In this document: positions 1 through 8,387 of the stretch, piece by piece
How positions within the stretch are numbered: position 1 is the stretch's first letter
How the letters are laid out: the number at the start of each line of letters is the position of its first letter
Assembly: GCA_028283825.1 (NCBI GenBank)
Contig: JAPWJW010000003.1
Span: forward strand, 1,798,501 to 1,862,500
Length of the DNA stretch: 64,000 nucleotides
Reading direction: 5' to 3'
DNA from: Azospirillaceae bacterium
GTDB lineage: Bacteria > Pseudomonadota > Alphaproteobacteria > Azospirillales > Azospirillaceae
Position numbers and translations under genes: made by a program
Notes under the pieces: generated by a model
Told to the model about the DNA's origin: nothing
What the model saw: the letters and a program-made list of their open reading frames with translations, nothing else
Database searches by the model: none

Positions 1-321
1 CAGGACAACCGCCGCATCCTGGCGGCGGCGTTCGGCCGGGTGCGGGGCAAGCTGAAATACCGGCCGGTGGTGTTCGACCTGCTGCCGCCGCAGTTCACCC
101 TGTTCCAGTTGCAGCGCCTGGTGGAGGCGCTGTCGGGCATACGCCTGCACAAGCAGAACTTCCGCCGCTTGCTGATCGCCGGCGGCCTGGTGGAGGCGAC
201 CGGCGCCCTGGAAGTGCGCACCGGCGGCCGCCCCGCCGAACTCTACCGCTTCCGCCGCGAAATCCTGCGCGAACGCGCCGCCGCCGGTGTGGGTTTGCCG
301 ACTATTCGGATTACTGAGTGA
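1..321 (+). CDS. NrtR-like NUDIX-family regulator, C-terminal part (cut by window edge)
   Basis: The reading frame is open from base 1 to the TGA at 319-321, so about 106 C-terminal residues are visible. They contain YRPVVFDLLPPQFTL and GIRLHKQNFRRLL, followed by TGGRPAELYRF. This is the winged-helix tail found after a NUDIX-like domain in NrtR-type regulators and related NUDIX proteins, which usually sense ADP-ribose or related nucleotides and control NAD metabolism or transport genes. The NUDIX half lies outside the window, so it cannot be said whether the hydrolase box is intact. A structured repeat starts ten bases after the stop. Confidence 0.7.
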   Translation, partial: QDNRRILAAAFGRVRGKLKYRPVVFDLLPPQFTLFQLQRLVEALSGIRLHKQNFRRLLIAGGLVEATGALEVRTGGRPAELYRFRREILRERAAAGVGLPTIRITE

Positions 322-330
322 TGCGCGCGC

Positions 331-429
331 CCTCAATCGCCGGGCGCCGGCATCCGCCGGCTTGGCTATCCTCCCTTTTCAGTCCGCTCCGCTCCCCGAA
401 AAGGTCCGGCGGCCGCGGTCGCGGCCTAG
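331..429 (+). repeat. dispersed ~100-bp structured repeat, copy 1
   Basis: Full copy starting 10 bases after the stop of the upstream gene. Order of parts: CCTCAATCGCCGGGCG end, hairpin GCCGGCATCCGCCGGC, hairpin CTTTTC...GAAAAG around a TCCGCTCCGCTCCCC core, CCGGCGG (pairs with the first CGCCGG), and hairpin GGCCGCGGTCGCGGCC ending in TAG. Confidence 0.85.
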
Positions 430-507
430 CCCAGTTCCAGGCGGAACTGAGCCTCATGAGCGCCTTTATCCAAACCCGTGCCAGATAATGCTTCCGGAGC
501 GCAGCGA

Positions 508-608
508 CTAGGACGCGACCGCGTCCGCCGGAAGTTTCCGGGGAGCGGAGCGGACTGGAAACTGAGGACAAGGCAAGCGGCCGGATGGCCGCGCCCGCCG
601 TCTGAGGG
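508..608 (-). repeat. dispersed ~100-bp structured repeat, copy 2 (inverted)
   Basis: Full copy on the minus strand, ending two bases before the stop of the small minus-strand gene at 611. Its last hairpin is GGACGCGACCGCGTCC and its first is GCGGCCGGATGGCCGC, both with paired changes relative to copy 1. Copies 1 and 2 lie tail to tail between two convergent genes, about 80 bases apart. Confidence 0.85.
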
Positions 609-610
609 AA

Positions 611-802
611 CTACTCTAAATAAGCATCCACTTCCGCCGCCGCCCGGTCCAGCGGCCAGTCCAGGCGGTCGATGATCTGTTCGATGGCGGTGTCGGCGTC
701 CAGCGTCCGGCGGCCCAGCCGGTCCAGGATGTCGTTCAGCACGTTCTCCTCCGCCACCGTGGCCGGGGCGTAGGACTTCAGGATCTCAAGCGCCTTGCTC
801 AT
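611..802 (-). CDS. small acidic hypothetical protein (63 aa)
   Basis: ATG at 802, stop at 611-613. The product begins MSKALEILKSYAPATVAEEN and ends in DAAAEVDAYLE-like acidic helix; the composition suggests an all-helical soluble protein with two or three amphipathic helices. No family is recognised. It lies downstream of the RNA methyltransferase on the same strand, separated by a hairpin at 834-860, so it probably has its own promoter. Codon use matches its neighbours and a copy of the structured repeat follows its stop, as for many real genes here. Confidence 0.6.
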   Translation of the reverse strand: MSKALEILKSYAPATVAEENVLNDILDRLGRRTLDADTAIEQIIDRLDWPLDRAAAEVDAYLE

Positions 803-833
803 GGGACTGCCGGACTCGCTTATGAATTGTGCA

Positions 834-860
834 ACGGGGCGTGGTTATAACACGCCCCGT
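834..860 (-). terminator. hairpin downstream of the RNA methyltransferase
   Basis: A 10-bp perfect stem, ACGGGGCGTG / CACGCCCCGT, closes a 7-base AT-rich loop. It lies 25 bases past the stop of the RNA methyltransferase gene. No strong T-run follows, so termination is inferred from position. Confidence 0.5.
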
Positions 861-884
861 GCCGCACCGACACCCGCCCTGGCC

Positions 885-2267
885 TCAAGGGCGACGGAAA
901 CGCGCCGCGACCTCCAGATGGGGTGACCACAGGAACTGGTCCACCGGCACCACCCGTTCCAGGACATAGCCGCCGCCCAGCAAAAGGGCGGCGTCACGGG
1001 CGAAACTGACCGGGTTGCAGGAGATGGCGACCACCACCGGCACGGAAGACGCCGCCAGCGCCGTCGCCTGCGAGATGGCCCCGGCGCGCGGCGGATCGAA
1101 CACCACCGCCTGGTAGGCCGACAGCTCGGCCGGCGACAGCGGTTCCTTGAACAGGTCGCGGCGTTCCACGGTGACGGGATGGGCACCGGAGGGCAGCCGG
1201 GCCGCCGCCTCCAGCGCGGTGATGGCCACACCGTCGCTTTCCACCGCGTGCACCGGCGCCAGGGTGGACAGCGGGAAGGTCAGGGTGCCGCTGCCGGCGA
1301 ACAGGTCGGCGATACGGGCCGCCCCTTCAGCACCCGCCAGCGCCTCCGCCACCAACGCCGCCTCACCCTCGGCACTGGCTTGCAGGAAAGAGCCCGGGGC
1401 CGGCGACACGGCCACGGGGCCGAAACGCACCACGCCGGTGCGGGTCAGGGCAATGGGTTCCACCGGCGCGCCCGGCCGCTTGGACCAGGTCAGGCGGGCC
1501 AGGTCGTGTTCCTGGGCGAAGGCGCCCAGCTTTTCCAGGGCGGCGAAATCGGGCTGGGGCAGCCCCATCAGCACCACGTCCGGCCCGTCGTCCAGCAGGG
1601 TCAGCGCCACGTCCAGCGTGTGCTCATCCGGCAGCAGGTCCAGCAGCAGGGCGCGCAAGGGCGCCACCAGGTCCATCAGCCGGGGGGCCAGCACGGCGCA
1701 TTCGGCGATGTCCACCAGCCGGTGGCTGGCGCGTTCATTGAAGCCCAGCCACATGCGCCGGCCCCGGCGGGCGCCGGCCAGCACGGCGCGGCGGCGGGCA
1801 TGTGCCGGCGTGCGGGCCAGCGGGGCCATGGGCACGTCGGTGATGCCGGCGCGCGACAGGGCGTAACGCAATTGTTCCACCTTCCAGGCGCCGTAGGTGT
1901 CGGCGTCCAGATGTTGCAGGGTGCAGCCGCCGCACAGGCCGAAATGGCGGCAGGCCGGGTCGGCCCGGCCCGGCCCCTCGGCCAGCAGGGACACGGGCTC
2001 GGTCAGCCAACCCTCGCCGCGCGGCTGGGTCAGGCGGACCATCAGCCGGTCGCCGGCCAGGGTCTGGGGCACGAACAGGCGATGGCCCTGCCAATGGGCG
2101 ACGCCGTCGCCCAACGCGCCCACGCTTTCCACCTCGATCTCGACCGGGCCGCTGGTGGGTGGTTCCACCGGCGGCTGGTAGGGCCGCGCCGGCGGGCGCT
2201 TGGTCTGGTGGCGACCGGCACTGCCGGGGCGGCCGGCGCCGGGCTTGTTGGGGGGACGACGGTTCAC
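885..2267 (-). CDS. class I SAM-dependent RNA 5-methyluridine methyltransferase (TrmA/RlmC/RlmD family)
   Basis: About 460 aa. A basic, proline-rich N-terminal tail leads into a TRAM-like region (EIEVESVGALGDGVAHW). The iron-sulfur cysteines follow in CRHFGLCGGC with a later ECAVL. The Rossmann SAM site is IADLFAGSGTLTFPL, then FDPPRAG and the catalytic cysteine in AISCNPVSFARD. The family methylates C5 of a uridine in 23S rRNA or tRNA; which one cannot be told from sequence. The start is a GTG at 2267 that overlaps the thioesterase stop (GTGA) and has GGAGGG upstream; a longer in-frame reading to 2351 would run into the thioesterase gene. The two genes look translationally coupled. Confidence 0.9.
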   Translation of the reverse strand: MNRRPPNKPGAGRPGSAGRHQTKRPPARPYQPPVEPPTSGPVEIEVESVGALGDGVAHWQGHRLFVPQTLAGDRLMVRLTQPRGEGWLTEPVSLLAEGPGRADPACRHFGLCGGCTLQHLDADTYGAWKVEQLRYALSRAGITDVPMAPLARTPAHARRRAVLAGARRGRRMWLGFNERASHRLVDIAECAVLAPRLMDLVAPLRALLLDLLPDEHTLDVALTLLDDGPDVVLMGLPQPDFAALEKLGAFAQEHDLARLTWSKRPGAPVEPIALTRTGVVRFGPVAVSPAPGSFLQASAEGEAALVAEALAGAEGAARIADLFAGSGTLTFPLSTLAPVHAVESDGVAITALEAAARLPSGAHPVTVERRDLFKEPLSPAELSAYQAVVFDPPRAGAISQATALAASSVPVVVAISCNPVSFARDAALLLGGGYVLERVVPVDQFLWSPHLEVAARFRRP

Positions 2268-2734
2268 AGCCAGCCCTCCAGCGCGGTGCGCAAATTGTCC
2301 GGCAGTGGCGCCGGCCGGCGGGTGGCGACGTCCATCAGGACCGAGACGCAATGGCTGGTGGCGTGGCAGCGGTCGCCCACGAACAGGGCAGCCCCGGTGG
2401 TCCAGGAGGTGCGGCCCAACCGGATCAGGCGGGTGCCCACCCGCACGTCGTTGGGGTAGGTGATCTCCGCCAGATAGTCGATGGTGATCTTGCGCATCAC
2501 CACGGCATAGCCGGGGAAGGATGTGGCCTGGCGCAAGTCGCGGTGCAGAGCCACGCGACCCGATTCGAAATAGACCCCGAAGGCGTTGTTGTTGACGTGG
2601 CCCACCGGGTCCAGGTCATTGAAACGCACATGCTCATCCGCCCAGAAGCGGTAACTGGCGGGGGCGGCCAAGTCGAAAGGCGGTTCGCCATCCGGGGCGG
2701 CGGCCGGCGGCGGAAACGGGGAAGGGACGGACAC
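2264..2734 (-). CDS. hotdog-fold acyl-CoA thioesterase (YbgC/FadM type)
   Basis: 156 aa, the usual length for a single 4HBT domain. After a proline-rich leader of about 30 residues comes RFNDLDPVGHVNNNAFGVYF, the family motif in which the first Asp of the D-x-D-x-x-x-H pattern is catalytic. These enzymes cleave acyl-CoA thioesters in the cytoplasm; the substrate is not predictable. The gene overlaps the downstream RNA methyltransferase by 4 bases, so the two form an operon. Confidence 0.88.
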   Translation of the reverse strand: MSVPSPFPPPAAAPDGEPPFDLAAPASYRFWADEHVRFNDLDPVGHVNNNAFGVYFESGRVALHRDLRQATSFPGYAVVMRKITIDYLAEITYPNDVRVGTRLIRLGRTSWTTGAALFVGDRCHATSHCVSVLMDVATRRPAPLPDNLRTALEGWL

Positions 2735-2893
2735 GGGCGTTAAGTTCCTGTGACGGGATGCGGCTTGCCCCAGGGATTAGGGGGTGTGGGGCCCCTTTGG
2801 CAAGCCGGGCGGCGTGACTGGCGCCCAGGAAGGATGCTATAGCTGCCCCGCATCAGCCCTATATCAATCCCTTTAGCACTAAAAAGGTCTGCC

Positions 2894-3133
2894 ATGAGCG
2901 ACACCAACAACTCCACCGCGGAAGCCCTTTTCGAGAAGGCCCTGTCCATCGCGGAAAAGCACCTTGAGGCGGCGCTGAAGGAGGCCGGCCCCCTGGCCGC
3001 CTACGTGTCGGTCGCCATGATCGAGGTTGCCGTCAACCAGGCCGTGGAAGAGACCACCCACCAGGACGTGGTCGACATGCTGCACGACCTGGCCGCCCAG
3101 ATCGAGCAGGACGCCGACGAAGAAGAAGAGTAA
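2894..3133 (+). CDS. small acidic helical protein (79 aa), function unknown
   Basis: ATG at 2894, stop at 3131-3133. The sequence is helical and acidic: AEALFEKALSIAEKHLEAAL, a short hydrophobic middle (YVSVAMIEVAVNQAVEE), and a run of Asp/Glu at the C-terminus. No domain is recognised. It stands alone with a possible AT-rich promoter at about 2835-2880. It lies 520 bases ahead of the ammonium transporter, where a PII gene would often be, but it has no PII features. Confidence 0.65.
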   Translation: MSDTNNSTAEALFEKALSIAEKHLEAALKEAGPLAAYVSVAMIEVAVNQAVEETTHQDVVDMLHDLAAQIEQDADEEEE

Positions 3134-3652
3134 GCGCGTCCGTTGTCCGTCAGGACGCGGCTTGAATCCACAGGGGCCGTCGGCACCGTCCGACCCGATC
3201 CCGGGGGCGACCTTGGGACCGGGGCAGGAGCGCTTGCCGGCGGCCTTTGTTTTTGGCGGAAGACGCCTGCCCCTTAGGGGCACCCCTAGCAGCTTAATTC
3301 TTCTTTTGCGCATATAAAATAAGCAAATGCGCGGATCATTGCCGACAAACGCGCCGGTTCCATCCAATCATTTCCGATATAGCCTTGAAAATATTAAGAT
3401 CGCGACGACAAACCGATCCATCTGCTGCTTATATTTTCAGCATCCCTCGAATCTCTGAACAAGAATCCTGCGCAATCAGATCAAAATTTGGGCAAGCCCT
3501 GACGAAGGCGTGGATGCCGGGAACACCGGAACGCCTGCCCGCGTACCGGACGGCATGGATTTTGAAGAGGCGGCGGGTTTGCCGGGGGCTGGTTTCCTTG
3601 TTTTCGGGGGGTGCCTGGGCCTGGGCTGGGATGACTGGGAATGGGGAGCGGC
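3134..3652. other. intergenic region upstream of amtB
   Basis: About 520 bases with no convincing gene. The stretch 3296-3480 is markedly AT-richer than its surroundings and holds an inverted repeat GCGCAT (3308-3313) / ATGCGC (3327-3332). This is the likely promoter and regulatory region of the transporter. A sigma-54 promoter (GG and GC 10 bases apart in a TGGCAC/TTGC setting) was looked for and not found. Confidence 0.4.
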
Positions 3653-5056
3653 ATGAACCGTTTGTTTGGGAAGCGCCGAATGGGCGCGTTGGGGATGGGG
3701 GCGCTGGGCATGGCGGCGGGGCTGATGCCCGCGCTGGCCTTCGCGCAGGACGCGGCCGCACCGGCCGCCGCGGCGCCGACGATCAGCGGCGGCGACACCG
3801 CCTGGATGCTGATGTCCACCGCCCTGGTCCTGATGATGACCATCCCCGGCCTGGCGCTGTTCTACGGCGGCATGGTGCGCAAGTTCAACGTGCTGGCCAT
3901 GGTGATGCAGAGCTTCACCATCACCTGCCTGATCACCGTGCTGTGGGCCCTGATCGGCTATAGCCTGGCCTTCACGGCGGCCAGCGACGCGGCCGACGCC
4001 AAGGAATTCATCGGCGGCTTCAGCCGCATCCTGCTGGCCGGCATGGACCCGGCCGGCACGCACGCCCTGGCCCCGACGATCCCGGAGCCGGTGTTCATGA
4101 TGTACCAGATGACCTTCGCGATCATCACGCCGGCGCTGATCACCGGCGCCTTCGCCGATCGCATGAAGTTCTCGTCCATGCTGGTGTTCATCACCCTGTG
4201 GTCGCTGCTGGTCTACGCCCCCATCGCCCACACCGTGTGGCACCCCAACGGCTTCATGGCCAAGCTGGGCGTGCTGGACTTCGCCGGCGGCACCGTGGTG
4301 CACATCAACGCCGGTGTCGCCGGCCTGGTGGCCTGCCTGGTCATCGGCAAGCGCAAGGGCTATCCCAACGCCGATTTCAGCCCGCACAACCTGGTGCTGA
4401 GCCTGATCGGCGCCTCCTTGCTGTGGGTGGGCTGGTTCGGCTTCAACGCCGGTTCCGCCCTGACCGCCGGCCCGCGCGCCGGCATGGCGATGACGGTCAC
4501 GCAGGTCGCCACCGGTGCGGCCGCCCTGGCCTGGGTGTTCGTGGAATGGGCCCTGAAGGGCAAGCCGTCGGTGCTGGGCATCATTTCCGGCGCCGTCGCC
4601 GGCCTGGTGGCCATCACCCCGGCGGCCGGCTTCGTCGATACCGTGGGCGCCTTCGCCATCGGCATCGCGGCCGGCATCATCTGCTTCTTCACCGCCACCT
4701 CGATGAAGCGCGCCTTCGGATATGACGACAGCCTGGACGCCTTCGGCGTGCACGGCATCGGCGGCATCGTCGGCGCCCTCCTGACCGGCGTCTTCGCCAA
4801 GATCGGCATCGCCAACAGCGAAGGCGCCTTCGCCAGCGCCCTGAAGGACGACCCGACCACCAAGCTGGGCCTGATCGAGGGCAACGTCCACCAGGTGCTG
4901 ACCCAGATCGAGGGCGTGGCCTTCACCGTCGTCTGGTGCGCCGTCATCACCTTCGTGCTGCTGAAGATCATCGACCTGGTGATCGGCCTGCGCGTGGACG
5001 AGGACATCGAGCGCGACGGCCTGGACATCGCCCTGCACGGCGAGTCCATCCACTGA
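3653..5056 (+). CDS. amtB: ammonium transporter, Amt family
   Basis: 467 aa from the ATG at 3653, which has GGGGAG just upstream and gives a proper signal peptide (residues 1 to about 28, ending ALAFAQ). It has the expected eleven membrane segments. The pore twin-histidine pair is visible in GGTVVHINAGVAGLV and DAFGVHGIGGIVGAL, and the family N-terminal motif appears as LALFYGGMVRKFNVLA. Amt proteins conduct ammonium into the cytoplasm and are normally gated by a PII protein. No glnK or glnB lies beside it, unlike in most bacteria. A strong terminator follows. Confidence 0.95.
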   Translation: MNRLFGKRRMGALGMGALGMAAGLMPALAFAQDAAAPAAAAPTISGGDTAWMLMSTALVLMMTIPGLALFYGGMVRKFNVLAMVMQSFTITCLITVLWALIGYSLAFTAASDAADAKEFIGGFSRILLAGMDPAGTHALAPTIPEPVFMMYQMTFAIITPALITGAFADRMKFSSMLVFITLWSLLVYAPIAHTVWHPNGFMAKLGVLDFAGGTVVHINAGVAGLVACLVIGKRKGYPNADFSPHNLVLSLIGASLLWVGWFGFNAGSALTAGPRAGMAMTVTQVATGAAALAWVFVEWALKGKPSVLGIISGAVAGLVAITPAAGFVDTVGAFAIGIAAGIICFFTATSMKRAFGYDDSLDAFGVHGIGGIVGALLTGVFAKIGIANSEGAFASALKDDPTTKLGLIEGNVHQVLTQIEGVAFTVVWCAVITFVLLKIIDLVIGLRVDEDIERDGLDIALHGESIH

Positions 5057-5077
5057 GGATGGTCGCTTAACGCAAAG

Positions 5078-5109
5078 GGCCGGCGTCCCCAGCGGATGCC
5101 GGCCTTTTT
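5078..5109 (+). terminator. rho-independent terminator of amtB
   Basis: Stem GGCCGGC...GCCGGCC (5078-5104) with an inner GT/AT extension, followed directly by five T residues at 5105-5109; 22 bases past the amtB stop. Confidence 0.85.
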
Positions 5110-5118
5110 ATTGCCTGG

Positions 5119-5439
5119 TCACCGGATGAGCCGGGGGAAGTCCCGCGCCCCATGAAGCACGCGCAGTACCTGTCGCGTGCTCGGGTTGTAGACAACCACG
5201 AACGGGGCCTCGTTCAGGAAAAGCCTCAAGCGGCGGGATGTCACGTCGTGGCGGCTATGCCCCAAGGCCGTTCCATCCGCGACTGAATGACATCTTGAGA
5301 ATAGACGGTTACGCGTCTGAAAAGCCGTTTGAGCGCCCCACTCGGCCCAACTGTTTCCCAAGATCCGGATAAGATCCTGGGCCGCGCGGCTGGATAGATT
5401 GTCAGGCAGGTCAGCCAGTAGGTCGGATAGGCGCATCAC
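5119..5439 (-). CDS. ParE/RelE-like toxin
   Basis: About 105 aa. The C-terminal half, GHSRHDVTSRRLRLFLNEAP then FVVVYNPSTRQVLRVLHGARDFP, has the ParE/RelE strand pattern that ends in a basic or aromatic HGARD element. These proteins poison gyrase or cut mRNA on the ribosome; which one is not predictable here. The start is either the GTG at 5439, overlapping the antitoxin stop, or the ATG three bases on. With the preceding gene it forms a standard antitoxin-then-toxin operon. Confidence 0.75.
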   Translation of the reverse strand: MMRLSDLLADLPDNLSSRAAQDLIRILGNSWAEWGAQTAFQTRNRLFSRCHSVADGTALGHSRHDVTSRRLRLFLNEAPFVVVYNPSTRQVLRVLHGARDFPRLIR

Positions 5440-5666
5440 GGGCCAGGCGTCGGCCCTTCTTCAGCCAGATCGTCTTCCAGCCCCCATTCCCGGGCCAGTT
5501 CCCGCAACATGGCGGCGAACTGGGCGGGCGGAACCGGACCATCGCGTTCAAGTTCCGCCTCGGCGGCATCCAGCGACGCCGCCAGTTCTTCGGCCTGGCG
5601 GCGGAATTCCTCATCCTGCTCAGGATGAGGCGGGTCGGAGCGGCGGGATGGGATCTTGCTCATCAT
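5436..5666 (-). CDS. antitoxin partner of the ParE-like toxin
   Basis: 76 aa from the ATG at 5666, chosen because AGGAAGGA lies six bases upstream; a longer in-frame reading to 5822 enters the asparaginase gene. The product is charged and helical (DEEFRRQAEELAASLDAAEA), typical of a toxin-neutralising tail. No DNA-binding fold is evident. It overlaps the toxin start by 3-4 bases. The assignment rests on size, position and overlap more than on a family motif. Confidence 0.65.
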   Translation of the reverse strand: MMSKIPSRRSDPPHPEQDEEFRRQAEELAASLDAAEAELERDGPVPPAQFAAMLRELAREWGLEDDLAEEGPTPGP

Positions 5667-5733
5667 GGAAATCCTTCCTGACGACCTCAGGATACCATCA
5701 TCTGGGCATTCCACAAACCGCCGGCCAGCCCCC

Positions 5734-6858
5734 TTACCCCACCGCCACCGCGGTCGGGCGGATTTCGCCGACGGTGTCGCCGCGCCGGCTGGTGATCGGG
5801 GCCACGGCCAGATGGCCGACACCGTCCCACACCGTGTCGGGCAGGACGCCCAGGCGCTTCAGCACCGCCGCCATGGCGGGACCGGAGGCGCGCGGCGCCC
5901 CGTCCTCGATCTTCAGGGCGATGCCCAGGCCGTGTTCCGGCAGCACGGCGCAACACACGCCCTCCGCCCCCGACTTCAGCAGCACGCGGGATTCCGCCGC
6001 GCGCATGAAGTCGGTGTCGAAGTTGCCGGTGCCGCCCACCAGTTCGGGGTGGGCTCCCCAAGCCCGGCGCAGGCGCGTCACAGCCTCCGCCCGGCGGTCG
6101 GGCAGGCAATCGGGATCGGCCAGGCGGGCCATGCCCAGGGCCAAGGCCCCCAGCGGCAGGCCGATGGTGGGGATGGAACAGCCGTCCACGCCCCAGGGCG
6201 CGCGACTGAGATCCTGGCCCGTCACCTGTTCGATGACGCCCAGGATGCGCTGCTGCACCGGGTGCTGGTAGCGGACATAACCCACCAGCTTCTCGCCCTT
6301 GTGCTTGGCCACCGCCAGGAAACCGGTGTGCTTGCCGGAACAGTTGTTGTGCAGGGCCGTGGGCTTTTCCCCCGTCGCCAGCAGGGCGGCGGCGGTGGGC
6401 TCATGCGTGGGCAGGTGGGAACCACATTCCAGATCGGCCACCGATAGGCCCAGCCGGTCCAGCCAGGCGGCCACGCGGGTGGTGTGCATCGCCTCCCCCT
6501 GGTGGGAGGCGCAGGCCAGCGCCAGTTCCTCATCCGTGACGGCGAAGGCGTCGGCCGCCCCGCTTTCGATCAGGGGGATGGCCTGCAAGGCCTTGTTGGA
6601 GGAGCGGGGGTAGACCAGCCCGTCCATGTCGCCCCAATGCGCCACTACCCGGGCGTCGGCATCGACCACCACCACCCGGCCGCGATGGCGGGATTCCACC
6701 ATGGAACCGCGCGTCACCTCCACCAGGATGGGCGCGTCCGACCGGTCGGGAATGTCCACCTGGCGCACGGTGGGCGCCGGTTCAGCACCATGGCCGCCGC
6801 AGCAGCCATCCTGGTGGTCATGGCCGTCGTGGGAATGATCGTCGGTGTGGTCGTGCAT
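5734..6858 (-). CDS. L-asparaginase II (AnsA/ReAV class) with His-rich N-terminal tail
   Basis: 374 aa. The asparaginase-II domain starts near residue 43 (ILVEVTRGSMVESRHRG) and contains the Ser-x-x-Lys element RSSNKALQ, CASHQGE, NNCSGKHTGFL and the GGTGNFDTDFM stretch. Enzymes of this class hydrolyse asparagine to aspartate and ammonia; the characterised Rhizobium member binds zinc through conserved cysteines in the second and third of these motifs. The first 24 residues are an added tail with seven His, six Asp and two Cys. The ATG at 6858 gives this tail; the next in-frame ATG is inside the domain. A GTG after the tail is possible but has no ribosome-binding site. Confidence 0.88.
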   Translation of the reverse strand: MHDHTDDHSHDGHDHQDGCCGGHGAEPAPTVRQVDIPDRSDAPILVEVTRGSMVESRHRGRVVVVDADARVVAHWGDMDGLVYPRSSNKALQAIPLIESGAADAFAVTDEELALACASHQGEAMHTTRVAAWLDRLGLSVADLECGSHLPTHEPTAAALLATGEKPTALHNNCSGKHTGFLAVAKHKGEKLVGYVRYQHPVQQRILGVIEQVTGQDLSRAPWGVDGCSIPTIGLPLGALALGMARLADPDCLPDRRAEAVTRLRRAWGAHPELVGGTGNFDTDFMRAAESRVLLKSGAEGVCCAVLPEHGLGIALKIEDGAPRASGPAMAAVLKRLGVLPDTVWDGVGHLAVAPITSRRGDTVGEIRPTAVAVG

Positions 6859-7000
6859 GGCCGGCCGCTTCGCCTTCAGGGGAATGTGAAAGGGGTTTCA
6901 GATCGCCTGCGTTCTCCCCCGGGCGGGGCATGACTGCAATCCTGATTCCCGGGGGGCTGGAACCTTGCCCAAGCGGCTTGGCTTGTGCAAGGTGCGCGAC

Positions 7001-7570
7001 ATGCGTGGATATTTCGCCCTGGGCGCCGAGGGGATCAGCAAGTCGGGCAATATCGGGACCATCATGCGCTCCGGCCATGCGTTCGGGGCGAGCTTCGTGT
7101 TCACCGTGAACGCGGCGCTGGACCTGGATGAGGTCAACCGGGTGGACACATCCGGCGGCCAGGACCATGTCCCCCTCTACACCTACCCCAACGTCGCGGC
7201 GATGGCGCTGCCCGAGGGCTGCACCCTGGTGGGTGTGGAACTGACGGACGACGCGGTGGATCTGCCCAGCTTCCGCCACCCCCTGCGGGCGGCCTATGTG
7301 CTGGGGCCGGAGCGCGGCAGTTTGTCGCCGGCCATGCAGGCGCGCTGCGACCACATCATCAAAATCCCCACCAAGTTCTGCGTCAACGTGGCCGTGGCCG
7401 CCGCCATCGTCATGTACGACCGCATGATCTCGCTTGGCCGTTTTGCTGAGCGTCCGGTGCGTGTCGGCGGCCCGGCGGGCCCGGCGCCCACCCATGTCCA
7501 TGGCCGGCAGAAGGTCCGCAACGTGGACAGCAAGCGCATGCGCCCCCTGCTGGGCGACTGGCAAGAATAG
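7001..7570 (+). CDS. SpoU/TrmH-family RNA methyltransferase
   Basis: 189 aa from the ATG at 7001, which has CAAGG nine bases upstream; an upstream TTG at 6965 is less likely. The product has the SPOUT-fold markers GNIGTIMRSGHAFGASFVF near the start, then YVLGPERGSLSP and IPTKFCVNVAVAAAIVMYDR, which form the knotted SAM site. These enzymes methylate ribose 2'-O of tRNA or rRNA. The C-terminal 30 residues are basic. It is the only gene on its strand locally and has its own upstream region of about 140 bases shared with the divergent asparaginase. Confidence 0.88.
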   Translation: MRGYFALGAEGISKSGNIGTIMRSGHAFGASFVFTVNAALDLDEVNRVDTSGGQDHVPLYTYPNVAAMALPEGCTLVGVELTDDAVDLPSFRHPLRAAYVLGPERGSLSPAMQARCDHIIKIPTKFCVNVAVAAAIVMYDRMISLGRFAERPVRVGGPAGPAPTHVHGRQKVRNVDSKRMRPLLGDWQE

Positions 7571-7759
7571 TGGCGGGCGGGCCTGGGAATAACCCACGGA
7601 CTTGCCTATCTTAATTTGGACAGGGCCTTTGCCCGCCACCGCCCACCACCGTCCCGGCCCACGCGCCCGAAGCGCGGGCCCCGGGGCACCGTCCATCGCG
7701 GTCGCGGATTCCTTCAACGTCCGGCGCCATGGCGTCGGCAATCGCAGGAGACCGATGCC

Positions 7760-8179
7760 ATGCCGATCCACCGCCCCTACACCCGCCTCCATGCGGCGCT
7801 GCCGGTCCTGGGCCTTGCCCTGGGGCTGGGCGTCGCCGTGCCCGGTTGGGCCCAGACCACCACGGCCCAGCCCGCGGCCACCACCGAGACGCAGACGATC
7901 ACCACCCAGGGCCCGCGCGGCCCCACGACCCGGCAGGAGGAGGTGATCATCACCCCCCGCTCCTACCCCAGCTTTGAAGAGAACGACGCCTTCCACCGGG
8001 CGGAGTATGAGCGGTTGAGCCTGATGTTCCAGAAGCCCAACACCCTGAACGTCCGGGCAGAGACCCTGATGGACGTGCCCAACGGCAAGATGCCGCAGGA
8101 CCGCTCGGCCCTGCGCGCCATCATCAACGACCCGGACACCCCGCACCTGCAGCAGGTGCTGGACCCGGATACGCGCTGA
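7760..8179 (+). CDS. exported hypothetical protein (139 aa)
   Basis: The ATG at 7760 has AGGAG nine bases upstream and opens a clear signal peptide: basic start, LHAALPVLGLALGLGVAVPG core, and cleavage near GWAQ-T. The mature part begins with a Thr/Gln-rich linker and then a polar segment (SYPSFEENDAFHRAEYERL...LMDVPNGKMPQDRSALRAI). No family is recognised. It is probably periplasmic. A hairpin terminator follows 25 bases after the stop. Confidence 0.7.
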   Translation: MPIHRPYTRLHAALPVLGLALGLGVAVPGWAQTTTAQPAATTETQTITTQGPRGPTTRQEEVIITPRSYPSFEENDAFHRAEYERLSLMFQKPNTLNVRAETLMDVPNGKMPQDRSALRAIINDPDTPHLQQVLDPDTR

Positions 8180-8204
8180 CCCGATCAGCACAGTGGTAAC
8201 GAAA

Positions 8205-8241
8205 ACGGCCCCCGCCCGGATGACACCGGATCGGGGGCCGT
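8205..8241 (+). terminator. terminator-like hairpin
   Basis: A 10-bp perfect stem, ACGGCCCCCG / CGGGGGCCGT, downstream of the exported hypothetical gene, followed by a weak pyrimidine tract (CTCGTTTC). Confidence 0.65.
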
Positions 8242-8271
8242 CTCGTTTCGCGTATCTGGCCTCATGCCGGT

Positions 8272-8375
8272 ATAGGCCCCGACCGGGGCCGCCGGAGGTT
8301 TCCGGGAAGCCGTAGGCGGACTGGAAACCGAGGATCAGGCAAGGGCGCGGACGCGCCCGCCCGCCGCCTGAGGGC
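8272..8375 (-). repeat. dispersed ~100-bp structured repeat, copy 3
   Basis: Minus-strand copy starting 12 bases after the gpt stop. Hairpins GGGCGCGGACGCGCCC and GGCCCCGACCGGGGCC are both perfect but differ in sequence from other copies. Confidence 0.8.
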
Positions 8376-8387
8376 GGATTCGAAAGA

